From Enterobacter sp. 10-1 (GTDB lineage: Bacteria > Pseudomonadota > Gammaproteobacteria > Enterobacterales > Enterobacteriaceae): a stretch of DNA of 64,000 bases. This document shows, in pieces, positions 48,101 to 56,741 of this stretch; the stretch's first letter is position 1, and each line of letters opens with the position of its first letter. Location of the stretch: the NCBI GenBank assembly GCA_002270295.1, contig NISF01000003.1:1-64000 (forward strand), read 5' to 3'. Made by a program: the position numbers and the translations under genes. The notes under the pieces are model-generated. The model had not been told where the DNA came from, ran no database searches, and saw only the letters and a list, made by a program, of their open reading frames with translations.

Positions 48101-48447
48101 AGCCCGCCGATTATCTCTTCTGGCAGGGAATGGCGCTGCGCAAGAGTGGCGATGTGCAGCTGGCGGAACGGCATTTCCACAATTTTATCGACTGGGCCCG
48201 ACGCCATCGTGACGACGTTCCCGGCGCTGATTTCTTCGCCGTCTCTCTACCTGATCTGGTGGTGCTCGACGTCCCGGCGGCAGCGCAGCATCGTCAGCAC
48301 TGCCTGTTTATTGAAGCGCTGGGATATCTGGGTCTGGGGAATGTGGCTGACTACCGGCGAGCGATTCAGCAGCTGCTGGCCGTCAACCCCGCCCACGATA
48401 AGGCGCATCTGATTGACCATGCTCTGCAAAGCGGCATTTTTTCCTGA
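45172..48447 (+). CDS. yphG: DUF5107/TPR protein YphG
   Basis: A large, probably cytoplasmic protein of 1091 residues with no signal peptide. The N-terminal half (about 1-340) is a DUF5107-type beta-sandwich region related to galactose-mutarotase folds, with PELGGRIHRAYDK and the aromatic GGIEFNWPQHHRPTTFMP. The rest (about 450-1080) is a string of TPR-like helical repeats. E. coli YphG has the same layout and nearly the same length, and its function is unknown. GGAGAG precedes the ATG at 45172; a GTG at 45160 would add four residues. It is followed closely by a sugar porter and a mutarotase, so a role in handling an unknown saccharide is likely. Confidence 0.88.
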   Translation: MHGSVKVWQETITLPTWTTGAEDPNPMFLEKRVYQGSSGSVYPYGVVDTLTGEREMRDYQAVWMENDFIRIMLLPELGGRIHRAYDKVKQRDFVYYNEVVKPALVGLLGPWISGGIEFNWPQHHRPTTFMPVDFTIQQGDGGVQTVWMGEAEPMRGLQVMAGFTLYPDRALIEITGKVFNGNATPRHFLWWANPAVKGGDAHQSVFPPDVTAVFDHGKRDVSAFPIATGTYYKVDYSAGVDISRYRNVPVPTSYMAEKSEYDFVGAYHHDERGGLLHVADHHISPGKKQWSWGYGDFGQAWDRNLTDANGPYIELMTGVFTDNQPDFTWLAPYEEKIFVQNFLPYSELGMVQNANTRLALKLVREAGQLQLGVYAIAPLENIALELSADNQPLYETRITLKPGESWQHALPENGASRLTLRVKSAGGEPLLHYQEHLAQQTPLPDPATAPAVPEEIDNGDELYFIGQHLEQYNHSSRYAGDYYRRAIAIDPLDYRNNVALGTLALNGADWPLAEQCARSALQRAHRLNKNPRDGEASMLLASALERQGDDTSAWDHYYKASWSGNCRDAAYWSLARLAMKRGDVADALEKVEISLRFNSTNHLAMGLKALALAKLQRCDEALDYIALCLEQYPLSYPLHCVRWMIGQGDEFRENLLRVTGCRGANASLLAGWLLSIGQQKSAQALLALLDCQEALPMLWRAALSDDVGERQQLIASAQRCHVLRVRFPNTLDEVWMLQQLEESAFARYLLGCFWYSKRRYEDAVSCWHDVLAKSPDYAPAHRLLGVYAWNKRQDLPQALASLRRAVEIEPQNARFRFELDYLNKLTGAPVSERLRHLEAHRAVVLKRDDLTAELLSLWNSSGRYADAADILRTRKFHPWEGGEGKVTGQYLLNQLHVALQAIEGHAYAPATQRLEDALRYPFNLGEGRLPGQTDNDIWYLLGHCAAQTGETQRAAACYQRASLGGSSLDAGRYYNDQPADYLFWQGMALRKSGDVQLAERHFHNFIDWARRHRDDVPGADFFAVSLPDLVVLDVPAAAQHRQHCLFIEALGYLGLGNVADYRRAIQQLLAVNPAHDKAHLIDHALQSGIFS

Positions 48448-48516
48448 ACCTCAACCGGCGGGCCCGTGCCCGCCAACCCCTACTGTTCCCTGCGTTTCCC
48501 TGAAAGAGGAATCCAT

Positions 48517-49953
48517 ATGAATAACGCGCAGACACATCTAAAAATGGGCTACGTCTGGACGATCTGTCTGGTTGCCGCCTGCGGTGGTTTACTGTTTGGC
48601 TATGACTGGGTGGTGATCGGCGGCGCGAAGCCGTTTTATGAAGCTTATTTTTCCATTACCGACCCGGCGCAGTCCGGCTGGGCGATGAGTTCAGCGCTGG
48701 TTGGCTGCGTTTTCGGTGCGCTGGCTTCGGGATGGTGCGCGGATAAATTTGGCCGCAAAATTCCGCTAATCATCGCTGCGGCGCTGTTTACTCTGTCTGC
48801 CTGGGGCACGGCGCTTGCCGGCAGCTTTGATATGTTCGTGGCGTGGCGTATCGTTGGCGGCCTGGGCATTGGGCTGGCTTCAGCGCTAAGCCCAATGTAT
48901 ATCGCCGAGATAAGCCCCGCCGCGCAGCGCGGACGCTTTGTGGCGGTGAACCAGCTGACGATTGTTATTGGCGTGCTGGCGGCACAGCTGGTTAATCTGG
49001 CGATCGCGAAGCCGGTCGCAAGTAGCGCAACCCTGGCAGAAATCAATGCCAGCTGGAACGGGCAGGTAGGCTGGCGCTGGATGTTTGGTTCTGGCATCGT
49101 GCCTGCGGTGGCATTCCTGGTCCTGATGTTTTTTGTTCCCGAGTCGCCGCGCTGGCTGGTCCGCGTGGGGAAAAGCCAGCGCGCGCACCAAATGCTGATG
49201 CGCATCGGTAATCAGCGCTACGCCGATGAAACCATCAGGGATATCGAGCAAACCCTCAGCAAAGACACGCAAAAAGTCTCCTGGTCCGCGCTGTGGCATC
49301 CTAAAGTTCGCCCGATCATTGTGATTGGTATGGTGCTGGCAATGTTCCAGCAGTGGTGCGGCATTAACGTTATTTTCAACTACGCGCAGGAGATCTTCGC
49401 TTCCGCCGGATTCGATATTAACAGCACGCTGAAGTCGATTGTGGCTACCGGGCTGATCAACCTGATCTTTACCATCGCCGCGCTTCCGCTGGTCGATAAG
49501 ATTGGTCGCCGCAAGCTGATGCTGCTCGGCGCCGCCGGGCTGACCATCATTTATGCGCTTATCGCCGCGGCCTACGGTCTGGGTATTCTGGGATTGCCGG
49601 TGTTGATTCTGGTGCTGGCGGCGATCGCCATTTACGCGCTGACGCTGGCTCCGGTGACCTGGGTTTTGTTATCCGAAATTTTCCCTAACCGCGTGCGCGG
49701 GCTGGCGATGTCGCTGGGTACGCTGGCGCTGTGGGTGGCCTGCTTCCTGTTGACCTATACCTTCCCGCTGCTTAATGCCGGGCTGGGCGCGTCGGGTAGC
49801 TTCCTGCTGTACGGGGTCATTTGCGCGGCGGGGTATCTGTACATTCTGCGCAACGTACCGGAGACCAAAGGCATTACGCTGGAGGCGCTGGAAGAACAGC
49901 TGGCGGAGCGCCATGCTGGCAGGCAGGCGCTGAAACAGGAGCAGACGCGCTAA
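48517..49953 (+). CDS. MFS sugar porter (XylE/GalP-like)
   Basis: An inner-membrane sugar:H+ symporter-type transporter of the sugar porter family, 478 residues, 12 membrane segments. The signatures are GGLLFGYDWVVIGG (about 22-35, TM1), ADKFGRK (loop 2-3), PESPRWL (about 208-214), QQWCGINVIFNYA (about 277-289) and PETKGITLEALE near the end. The ATG at 48517 follows AGAGGA. E. coli K-12 has an ABC transporter (YphDEF) in its yph cluster, so this porter looks like a functional replacement. The substrate cannot be read from the sequence. The stop overlaps yphB by one base. Confidence 0.88.
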   Translation: MNNAQTHLKMGYVWTICLVAACGGLLFGYDWVVIGGAKPFYEAYFSITDPAQSGWAMSSALVGCVFGALASGWCADKFGRKIPLIIAAALFTLSAWGTALAGSFDMFVAWRIVGGLGIGLASALSPMYIAEISPAAQRGRFVAVNQLTIVIGVLAAQLVNLAIAKPVASSATLAEINASWNGQVGWRWMFGSGIVPAVAFLVLMFFVPESPRWLVRVGKSQRAHQMLMRIGNQRYADETIRDIEQTLSKDTQKVSWSALWHPKVRPIIVIGMVLAMFQQWCGINVIFNYAQEIFASAGFDINSTLKSIVATGLINLIFTIAALPLVDKIGRRKLMLLGAAGLTIIYALIAAAYGLGILGLPVLILVLAAIAIYALTLAPVTWVLLSEIFPNRVRGLAMSLGTLALWVACFLLTYTFPLLNAGLGASGSFLLYGVICAAGYLYILRNVPETKGITLEALEEQLAERHAGRQALKQEQTR

Positions 49954-50780
49954 TGGCGGAAAGCTTCATTCTGGAAAACGCGCATCTACGGATGCGCGTC
50001 GATCCGCAGGGCGGTAAGGTGCAGAACCTGTTCTCCCGTCAGTATCAAGCCCCGGTGTTATATGAAAATCCTGCAGGCGGCATGTTTCCGATGGTGCCGC
50101 TGGCAAACCGGGTGGCCGGAAACCGCTTCCCTTTCCGGGGACGTGAAATCGCCCTGCCGAATCATCATGCGGACGCGCAGTTCTTTCTCCACGGTGACGG
50201 CTGGCTAAGACCGTGGGAGGTGCTTGAACGCGCCGCTGAACGCTGCGTACTGCAGCTGCGTAGCCGCTACGCCTGCGGATTCGATTATCGAGCGCAGATC
50301 CGCTATGAGCTGCAGGAGGGGGATCTTATCGCTTCTCTGAGCGTCACCCACTACGGCGATGAACCGATGCTCTACGGCGGCGGTTTTCACCCCTTTTATG
50401 CCTTCGACAGGCTAAGCCGGATGCAGTTTCAGGCGAGCGGATACTGGCCAGAGGGCGAGTCGCACTTGCCGCTTGGCTGGCGCGGTGAGCTGCCGGAAGG
50501 GGGAGATTTTTCGCATCTGGCTTACGGAGAAGATAGCTGGCTGAACGTCTGCTATTCCGGCTGGAACGGGACGGCACTCATTCAACGAGAGGTGATGTCT
50601 GTCACAATTTCATCGCAAACACCGTGGCTTATGCTGTTCCGTATGTCGGGTGAACCGTTTGTCTGCCTGGAGCCGCAAAGTCACCCTGTAAACGCGCACA
50701 ACATGGACGGGCAGCCTGGTCTGGTGGTATTAGGGCAGGGCGAGACGATTTCATGGTCGCTGAAAATAGCGGTTAAATAG
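49953..50780 (+). CDS. yphB: Aldose 1-epimerase family protein YphB
   Basis: A 275-residue mutarotase-like protein with FPMVPLANRVAGNRFPFRG (about 47-65), FLHGDGWLRPW (about 77-87) and GGFHPFYAF (about 141-149), typical of galactose mutarotase folds. It probably interconverts anomers of the sugar imported by the adjacent porter. The start codon overlaps the porter stop (TAATG), implying coupled translation. It resembles E. coli YphB; the sugar is unknown. Confidence 0.85.
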   Translation: MAESFILENAHLRMRVDPQGGKVQNLFSRQYQAPVLYENPAGGMFPMVPLANRVAGNRFPFRGREIALPNHHADAQFFLHGDGWLRPWEVLERAAERCVLQLRSRYACGFDYRAQIRYELQEGDLIASLSVTHYGDEPMLYGGGFHPFYAFDRLSRMQFQASGYWPEGESHLPLGWRGELPEGGDFSHLAYGEDSWLNVCYSGWNGTALIQREVMSVTISSQTPWLMLFRMSGEPFVCLEPQSHPVNAHNMDGQPGLVVLGQGETISWSLKIAVK

Positions 50781-50867
50781 GCCAGATTCAGCGGCGTATA
50801 CCCAAATCCTCGGCTTGCGCCCGCTGGGGTTTATCGCCAGACTGTCGCCTCCATTCGGGAGGAAATC

Positions 50868-52001
50868 ATGGTCTTGCACTCCACGCGCTGGCTGGCGCTT
50901 AGCTACTTTACCTACTTCTTTAGCTACGGCACCTTCCTGCCGTTCTGGAGCGTCTGGCTGGCAGGCGCAGGGCTGACGCCGGAAACCATCGGCGTGCTGC
51001 TCGGCGCCGGGCTGGTGGCTCGTTTTCTCGGCAGCCTGCTGATTGCGCCGCGGGTGAGCGATCCCTCCCGGCTAATTTCCGCCCTGCGTGTCCTGGCGCT
51101 GCTGGCGCTGCTGTTTGTTCTTGGCTTTTGGGCCGGTAGCCGCGTGGCCTGGCTGATGGTGGTGATGGTCGGCTTCAATCTGTTCTTCTCTCCGCTGGTA
51201 CCGCTGACCGATGCGCTGGCGAATACCTGGCAAAAGCAGATAACTATGGACTACGGGCGCGTGCGCCTGTGGGGATCGGTGGCGTTTGTTATCGGCTCCG
51301 CGCTGACCGGCAAGCTGGTCAGCCTGTTTGATTATCGGGCGATCCTGGTGCTGCTAAGCCTCGGTATCGCTTCAATGCTGCTGGGCATGCTGCTTAAACC
51401 CTCGGTGATGCCGCAGGGGGAAGTTCGCCACCAGCAGACGGCCGGACTCCCGGCATGGCTGAAGCTGGTGCGCCAAAGCTGGCGCTTCCTCGCCTGCGTC
51501 TGCCTGCTGCAGGGCGCGCATGCCGCCTACTATGGTTTCAGCGCGATTTACTGGCAGGAGGCTGGCTATTCCGCTTCGGCGATCGGCTATCTCTGGTCGC
51601 TAGGGGTGGTCGCGGAGGTGGTTATCTTTGCGCTGAGCAAAAAAGTATTTAGCCGCTTTAGCGCGCGGGATTTACTGCTGCTTTCCGCCGTTTGCGGGCT
51701 GATTCGCTGGACCCTGATGGGCTGGACCACGGCGCTGCCGTGGCTAATCGTCGCGCAGATCCTGCACTGCGGCACCTTTACGGTATGTCACCTGGCGGCG
51801 ATGCGCTATATTTCGGCGCGTCAGGGCAGCGAGGTGATTCGTCTGCAGGCGGTCTACTCCGCGGTCGCAATGGGGGGCAGCATTGCGGTGATGACGGTAT
51901 TTGCCGGCTTCCTCTATCAGCATCTGCACCAGGGCGTTTTCTGGGTGATGGCGCTGGTAGCCTTGCCGGCGCTGGTTCTGCGGCCGAAGGCGGTGGCCTA
52001 G
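50868..52001 (+). CDS. hcaT: MFS permease HcaT
   Basis: An inner-membrane transporter of the PPP/NupG-like MFS branch, 377 residues, 12 membrane segments, nearly colinear with E. coli HcaT (LALSYFTYFFSYGTFLPFWSVW split over TM1, and ACVCLLQGAHAAYYGFSAIY in TM7). Named for the 3-phenylpropionate locus, but the hca catabolic genes are not present here and its true substrate is uncertain. GGAGG lies upstream of the ATG. Its end overlaps the convergent csiE by four bases. Confidence 0.9.
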   Translation: MVLHSTRWLALSYFTYFFSYGTFLPFWSVWLAGAGLTPETIGVLLGAGLVARFLGSLLIAPRVSDPSRLISALRVLALLALLFVLGFWAGSRVAWLMVVMVGFNLFFSPLVPLTDALANTWQKQITMDYGRVRLWGSVAFVIGSALTGKLVSLFDYRAILVLLSLGIASMLLGMLLKPSVMPQGEVRHQQTAGLPAWLKLVRQSWRFLACVCLLQGAHAAYYGFSAIYWQEAGYSASAIGYLWSLGVVAEVVIFALSKKVFSRFSARDLLLLSAVCGLIRWTLMGWTTALPWLIVAQILHCGTFTVCHLAAMRYISARQGSEVIRLQAVYSAVAMGGSIAVMTVFAGFLYQHLHQGVFWVMALVALPALVLRPKAVA

Positions 52002-53275
52002 TCCTCGAGCATTTTACAAATATGCTGCCGCTGGTGATCGCTGAACATCTCCTCAGCGTGAAACAGCGGCGGCGAAAATAGCGGTAGCGCCGTAGCATAA
52101 GGGGTCACGACCAGCGCCACGCCCTTCGGCGCGCCTTCCTTTTGAAAGGCGTGAACGTTTTGATATTTGATATTGAGCGGCAGCAGGGTCAGCTCGCGCA
52201 GCTGCAGCTCAAGAGCCTGCTCAAGGTCGGGATTGTCGTGGGTGAGCAGCACCACCTGCTTCTCGTGCAGCTCGCTTTTCTGCATCAGCCATGCGCCAAA
52301 AATCACCGCAATCAGCCCCACTTCTTCCTGATTAAAACGGACCCTGTAGGCGCTTTCGAACTCCTCCAGCGCCGTTTTTGTGGTGCGCATCAGGCGCGGA
52401 TAGAGGCGGTTCATCTCTTCCGGTAGCGCATTATCGATGCCGATAGCGAACACGCTGCGGTTCAGCGCCTGGGAGAGATGAATATAGAGCTGATCGCTCA
52501 GCCCCTGATCGTCGCTAAACGGGCGGCCCGATAGATCCTGAAAACGGTGGATCAGCCCGGAGATAGCCAGGTGCAGGCGCCGGTCCTGCTGGTGGCCATC
52601 GCGGATAGGATCGGGGGTTTTGAGCAGCATGAACAGCAGGGTCAGAAAGAGCTGCTCGCCCGGGTGCGGCGCGGTGGTGACCCGACGCTGCCAGTGACGG
52701 ATAATCTCAGCGGCGAGAATCGACTCCGCCGCCTCCTGCGTCCAGCGCTGCTGCTGTTCGGTAAAGGCCGGCGTCAGCCCGAGATGATGCTGAAGCAGGC
52801 AGTACTGCAGATACAGACGCAGGAAATGAATGTCCCGGCAGTCAAACTGGCGGTTAAGCGTCCGGGCGCAGCGGTTGACCAGCGCCTGCAGATTGGTGTC
52901 GTCGTATAAGGTGCGCGCAACGCCCTGCAGTTTAAGCTGCGTTTTTAATGCTGGGGTAAAATGGTGGCTGATAAAATGCGGACACAGGCGCAGCGCCCGG
53001 CGTAAGCCGTGCAGTAAGCACAGGCGTTGATCGATTGCGGCGCCTTCAATCCGATAGCTGCCGTCCACCTGCGACGCGAGGGTCAGGCGGTGGTAACGCT
53101 GAATTTCACGTCCCGTCTCCGCGATATCTTGCCGGGCCGTGGCCTCATCAACCAGGTTGATAGCGCTAAGCCGCTCGGGGGTCACCGGCTGCCCGGGCAG
53201 ATAAAACATCAGCAGGACCTGGTTACGGCGCTGTGGACTGGAAAGCGCAGATGGTGGTTCAATCACTGTCATCAT
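51998..53275 (-). CDS. csiE: Stationary-phase inducible protein CsiE
   Basis: A 425-residue protein matching E. coli CsiE, a sigma-S and CRP dependent gene of unclear function. It resembles BglG-type antiterminator/PRD regulators: PRD-like segments (about 180-330) with conserved motifs such as QLYIHLSQALNRSVF and NEEVGLIAVIFGAWLM, but without an obvious RNA-binding domain. Converges with hcaT. Confidence 0.88.
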   Translation of the reverse strand: MMTVIEPPSALSSPQRRNQVLLMFYLPGQPVTPERLSAINLVDEATARQDIAETGREIQRYHRLTLASQVDGSYRIEGAAIDQRLCLLHGLRRALRLCPHFISHHFTPALKTQLKLQGVARTLYDDTNLQALVNRCARTLNRQFDCRDIHFLRLYLQYCLLQHHLGLTPAFTEQQQRWTQEAAESILAAEIIRHWQRRVTTAPHPGEQLFLTLLFMLLKTPDPIRDGHQQDRRLHLAISGLIHRFQDLSGRPFSDDQGLSDQLYIHLSQALNRSVFAIGIDNALPEEMNRLYPRLMRTTKTALEEFESAYRVRFNQEEVGLIAVIFGAWLMQKSELHEKQVVLLTHDNPDLEQALELQLRELTLLPLNIKYQNVHAFQKEGAPKGVALVVTPYATALPLFSPPLFHAEEMFSDHQRQHICKMLED

Positions 53276-53399
53276 CTGGTAAGTTCCAGTTAGGGTTTTT
53301 GCTAAGAATAGCCAATGGATGAACAGAGATCTGGGCAGGCTGGCGTCTTTACGTCAGGATTGCTGGATAGGTTCACAGAATTTTTCACGCGAGGAACGG

Positions 53400-54038
53400 A
53401 TGAAGAGAGTGAAACAATGCACCTGTGCGGCATTTTTCATGGTTTTATCATTTAGCGTGCTAGCGCATCCGCATAGCTTTATCAGCCTGCGGACGGAGGT
53501 GGTCGCCGATAACGGACAGCTCACCGGTTTTAAAATGCGCTGGACGATGGATGAGATCACCTCCTCAGACCTGCTTTACGATGCCGGAAGCGCAAAGCCG
53601 GGAGATGAAGTCTGGAAAAAGCTGGCGGCGGAAGTGATGGCGAACGTCCTCGGGCAGCACTACTTCAGCGAGCTTTGGCATAACGGCCAGCACGTGAAGT
53701 TTGACAATCGCCCCGACGGCTACGGTCTTGAACGTGACGGGCATCAGGCGGTACTGACCTTTACTCTGCCGCTGGCTAAACCGCAGCCTCTGGCGGGCCA
53801 AACCCTGACGCTTTCGACCTACGACCCCACCTATTACGTCGATATGTTCTATGAGAAGCCGGGCGATGTCACTCTGCCTGCGGCGCTGCGCGCGGGGTGT
53901 AAAGTGACGGTCGTGACGCCAAAGCCGAATGATAAAATGACGGCCTTTGCGCAATCGCTCGATAAAGCCGACGCGCCGCCGGAAGATATGGCGCTCGGAA
54001 CCTATTTTGCTCAGAAGGTGACGCTGACATGTCGGTAG
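53400..54038 (+). CDS. DUF1007 periplasmic protein, ZevA-like metal-binding partner
   Basis: A 212-residue exported protein with a signal peptide (about 1-22, cut after VLA) and a DUF1007 domain starting at HPHSFISL, right behind the cleavage site; such an N-terminal HPH is a likely metal ligand. In Haemophilus the related ZevA works with the permease ZevB in zinc uptake. ATG at 53400 with GAGGAA. It overlaps the permease gene by ten bases, so the two form one unit. E. coli K-12 has no such pair next to csiE. The metal (Zn, Ni or Co) is not settled. Confidence 0.82.
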   Translation: MKRVKQCTCAAFFMVLSFSVLAHPHSFISLRTEVVADNGQLTGFKMRWTMDEITSSDLLYDAGSAKPGDEVWKKLAAEVMANVLGQHYFSELWHNGQHVKFDNRPDGYGLERDGHQAVLTFTLPLAKPQPLAGQTLTLSTYDPTYYVDMFYEKPGDVTLPAALRAGCKVTVVTPKPNDKMTAFAQSLDKADAPPEDMALGTYFAQKVTLTCR

Positions 54039-55009
54039 TATTCTCAACCCCCTCCCGGGCTTCCCGCCTGCGTCAGCTGTGGCCGCTGGCGCTGTTTTTA
54101 GCGCTGGCGTTGGGCGCGGGCGTCTGGCTGTGGCAGGCCTGGCCGGAGGTGATGCGGCAAAGCGCTATCTGGCAGCGGGCGTTAAATTTCGAGCTAAGCG
54201 GCCTGCTTAAAGCGGTAGCGGAAAATCCGCGAGCGGCGGGGCTTTCGCTGCTGACGTTTAGCTTTATCTACGGCGTACTGCACGCGCTGGGGCCGGGGCA
54301 CGGCAAGATTGTGATTAGCACCTGGCTGGCGACGCATCCCGCGAAGCTCAGGTCGAGCATTGCGCTGACGCTGGCCGCCTCGCTCCTGCAGGGAGTGGTG
54401 GCGATCGTGCTGGTGGTGGTGGTGGTGACCCTGCTGCAGCTGCCGGCAAGGCAGCTTCATCTCAGCAGCTTTTGGCTGGAGAAGGGGAGCTATCTGCTGG
54501 TCGGCGCGCTGGGCCTGCTGCTGTGCTGGCGGGCGCTGAAAAAGCTGCGCGGGCTGCTGCGTCGGCCAGCGTTTACCGCCTTTACGCCGCATCACGTTCA
54601 TCATGCGCACTGCGGCTGCGGGCATCAGCATATGCCGGCGCCGGAACAGCTGCAAAGCGGCGATGACTGGCGCGCGCGGCTGGTCATCGTTCTGTCGATG
54701 GGCATGCGTCCCTGCTCAGGGGCGATCATGGTCCTGCTGTTCAGTAAGGTGATTGGCGTATTTAGCTGGGGAATGGCGGCGGCGCTGGCAATGGCGGCGG
54801 GAACCTCGCTGACCATCAGCGGGCTGGCGCTGCTGGTGCACGGCTTCCGTCAGCTGGCCGTCAGGCTTAGCGGGAATAAAACGCCGCCTCTCTGGCAGCA
54901 GGTTGGCTGGTCGACGCTGGCGCTGTCCGGCGGCGTCATTTTAGTGGCGGCGGCGGTGGTGATGTGGAGCAGCGCGGTGCCGGGCGGCGGCGGGCTGCGG
55001 CCGTTTTGA
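54029..55009 (+). CDS. Nickel/cobalt-type (NicO/RcnA family) permease, ZevB-like
   Basis: A 326-residue inner-membrane permease with about six or seven segments. The family motif HALGPGHGKIVISTWL (about 88-103) carries HxxxPxH-type residues. A cytoplasmic or periplasmic His/Cys loop (HHVHHAHCGCGHQH, about 190-203) and GMRPCSGAIMVLLFS (about 227-241) follow. Together with the preceding DUF1007 gene it resembles ZevAB, a zinc importer in Haemophilus. RcnA-type relatives export Ni/Co instead, so direction and metal are inferred. Confidence 0.82.
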   Translation: MSVVFSTPSRASRLRQLWPLALFLALALGAGVWLWQAWPEVMRQSAIWQRALNFELSGLLKAVAENPRAAGLSLLTFSFIYGVLHALGPGHGKIVISTWLATHPAKLRSSIALTLAASLLQGVVAIVLVVVVVTLLQLPARQLHLSSFWLEKGSYLLVGALGLLLCWRALKKLRGLLRRPAFTAFTPHHVHHAHCGCGHQHMPAPEQLQSGDDWRARLVIVLSMGMRPCSGAIMVLLFSKVIGVFSWGMAAALAMAAGTSLTISGLALLVHGFRQLAVRLSGNKTPPLWQQVGWSTLALSGGVILVAAAVVMWSSAVPGGGGLRPF

Positions 55010-55016
55010 GTGATAT

Positions 55017-55043
55017 CCTCATCCCGGGCGGGCCGGGATGAGG
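55017..55043. terminator. Hairpin between the ZevB-like gene and suhB
   Basis: CCTCATCCCGG/CCGGGATGAGG, a perfect 11-bp stem between two convergent genes, without a T run on either strand. Possible weak bidirectional terminator. Confidence 0.5.
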
Positions 55044-55052
55044 TGAGAGAGA

Positions 55053-55856
55053 TTAACGCTTCAGCGCTTCGCTCAGCTCTTCACGCATGTTGGCCAGCAT
55101 CGCTTTAACTACGCGCGGGTTGCCGGCAACGATGTTGCCGCTGTGCAGGTAGTTATGGCCACCGGTGAAGTCGCAAACGATAGCGCCCGCTTCACGAGCG
55201 ATCAGCTCGCCGGCGGCGAAATCCCAAGGCTTCAGCGCGATCTCGAAGTAGCCATCGACGCGGCCTGCGGCAACGTAGGCCAGATCCAGGGCAGCAGAAC
55301 CTGTGCGGCGGAAGTCAGCGCATTCGGTAAACATTTTGCCCAGAATATTCATGTAAGAGGTGGCGTGCTGTTTCGCTTTGAACGGGAAGCCGGTGGCGAT
55401 AATCGTGCCATCCAGATCGCGAGCGGTGCTGCCGCGCAGACGATAGCCGTTCAGCTGAGCGCCCTGGCCGCGGGTCGCGGTGAATAGTTCGTTGCGCATC
55501 GGATCGTAAACCACGGCGACTTCGGTACGGCCTTTAATGCGTACGGCGATGGATACGGAGAAGTGCGGCAGACGTTTTACGAAGTTGGTGGTGCCATCCA
55601 GTGGATCGATAACCCATTGAACATCCTGATCTTCACCTACGTGCTCACCGCTTTCTTCGGTGATAATAGTGTGCTGCGGGTAAGATTTGCGAATCGTTTC
55701 AATAATCAGCGCTTCGGCTGCCTTATCGACGTTGGTCACAAAATCATTGCTGCCTTTCTGGCTGGTTTCTACGGAGTCTGGGGTTTCGTAGTGCTTGGCA
55801 ATTAAATTACCCGCCTTGCGCGCTGCGCGCACGGCGATATTCAGCATCGGATGCAT
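55053..55856 (-). CDS. suhB: Inositol monophosphatase family protein SuhB
   Basis: A 267-residue protein with a magnesium-dependent inositol monophosphatase fold. In E. coli it also acts as a Nus factor in rRNA antitermination. Metal-site motifs are EESG (about 66-69), WVIDPLDGTTNFVKRLP (about 81-97) and the C-terminal WDFAAGELIAREAGA near 212. Same length as E. coli. Divergent from trmJ. Confidence 0.97.
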   Translation of the reverse strand: MHPMLNIAVRAARKAGNLIAKHYETPDSVETSQKGSNDFVTNVDKAAEALIIETIRKSYPQHTIITEESGEHVGEDQDVQWVIDPLDGTTNFVKRLPHFSVSIAVRIKGRTEVAVVYDPMRNELFTATRGQGAQLNGYRLRGSTARDLDGTIIATGFPFKAKQHATSYMNILGKMFTECADFRRTGSAALDLAYVAAGRVDGYFEIALKPWDFAAGELIAREAGAIVCDFTGGHNYLHSGNIVAGNPRVVKAMLANMREELSEALKR

Positions 55857-55976
55857 CGGTCTCTCTCACTGGATGTTAAAGAACGGGAAAAAACGGCGCA
55901 CATAGTAACAGTGAAATCTGCCTATGTCTTCGTTTTATGATAGCATGCGTGAATAATCTTTAGCCGAAGAACACTA

Positions 55977-56717
55977 ATGCTGCAAAATATTCGTATCGTA
56001 CTGGTAGAAACATCACACACTGGCAATATGGGCTCCGTAGCTCGGGCAATGAAAACGATGGGCCTGACTAACCTGTGGTTGGTTAACCCGCTGGTTAAGC
56101 CTGACTCGCAGGCTATCGCCCTGGCGGCCGGCGCCAGCGACGTTATCGGCAATGCGCATATTGTCGATACGCTGGATGAAGCCCTGGCCGGATGTAGCCT
56201 GGTGGTCGGAACCAGCGCGCGTTCGCGTACTTTGCCGTGGCCGATGCTCGACCCGCGCGAATGCGGCCTGAAGAGCGTATCAGAAGGCCAGCACGCCCCG
56301 GTGGCTTTGGTATTCGGCCGCGAGCGCGTCGGTCTGACCAACGACGAGCTGCAGAAATGCCATTATCACGTCGCGATTGCCGCCAACCCGGAGTACAGCT
56401 CGCTGAACCTGGCAATGGCGGTGCAGGTCATCGCTTATGAAGTGCGGATGGCGTGGCTGGCAACGCAGGAGCAGGAACAGCCCCAGGTCGAACAACAGGA
56501 CGAAACGCCGTATCCGCTGGTGGATGATTTAGAGCGCTTTTACGGCCATCTTGAGCAGACGCTGCTGGCGACCGGCTTTATTCGCGCCAGCCATCCGGGG
56601 CAGGTGATGAACAAACTGCGTCGTCTGTTTACCCGCGCGCGCCCGGAAAGCCAGGAGCTGAACATCCTGCGCGGAATGCTGGCGTCGATTGAGCAGCCGC
56701 AGAAGGATAAAGAGTAA
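55977..56717 (+). CDS. trmJ: tRNA (cytidine/uridine-2'-O-)-methyltransferase TrmJ
   Basis: Methylates the ribose of nucleotide 32 in several tRNAs. A SPOUT enzyme of 246 residues. The N-terminal knot domain (about 1-165) has [26 protein letters not shown] and [16 protein letters not shown]-terminal helical extension (about 175-246) follows. Nearly identical to E. coli TrmJ. It precedes iscR on the same strand with a 229-base gap that holds a palindrome and the iscR control region. Confidence 0.96.
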   Translation: MLQNIRIVLVETSHTGNMGSVARAMKTMGLTNLWLVNPLVKPDSQAIALAAGASDVIGNAHIVDTLDEALAGCSLVVGTSARSRTLPWPMLDPRECGLKSVSEGQHAPVALVFGRERVGLTNDELQKCHYHVAIAANPEYSSLNLAMAVQVIAYEVRMAWLATQEQEQPQVEQQDETPYPLVDDLERFYGHLEQTLLATGFIRASHPGQVMNKLRRLFTRARPESQELNILRGMLASIEQPQKDKE

Positions 56718-56741
56718 CCGCGCCGCATAGGGGCGCGCTGA

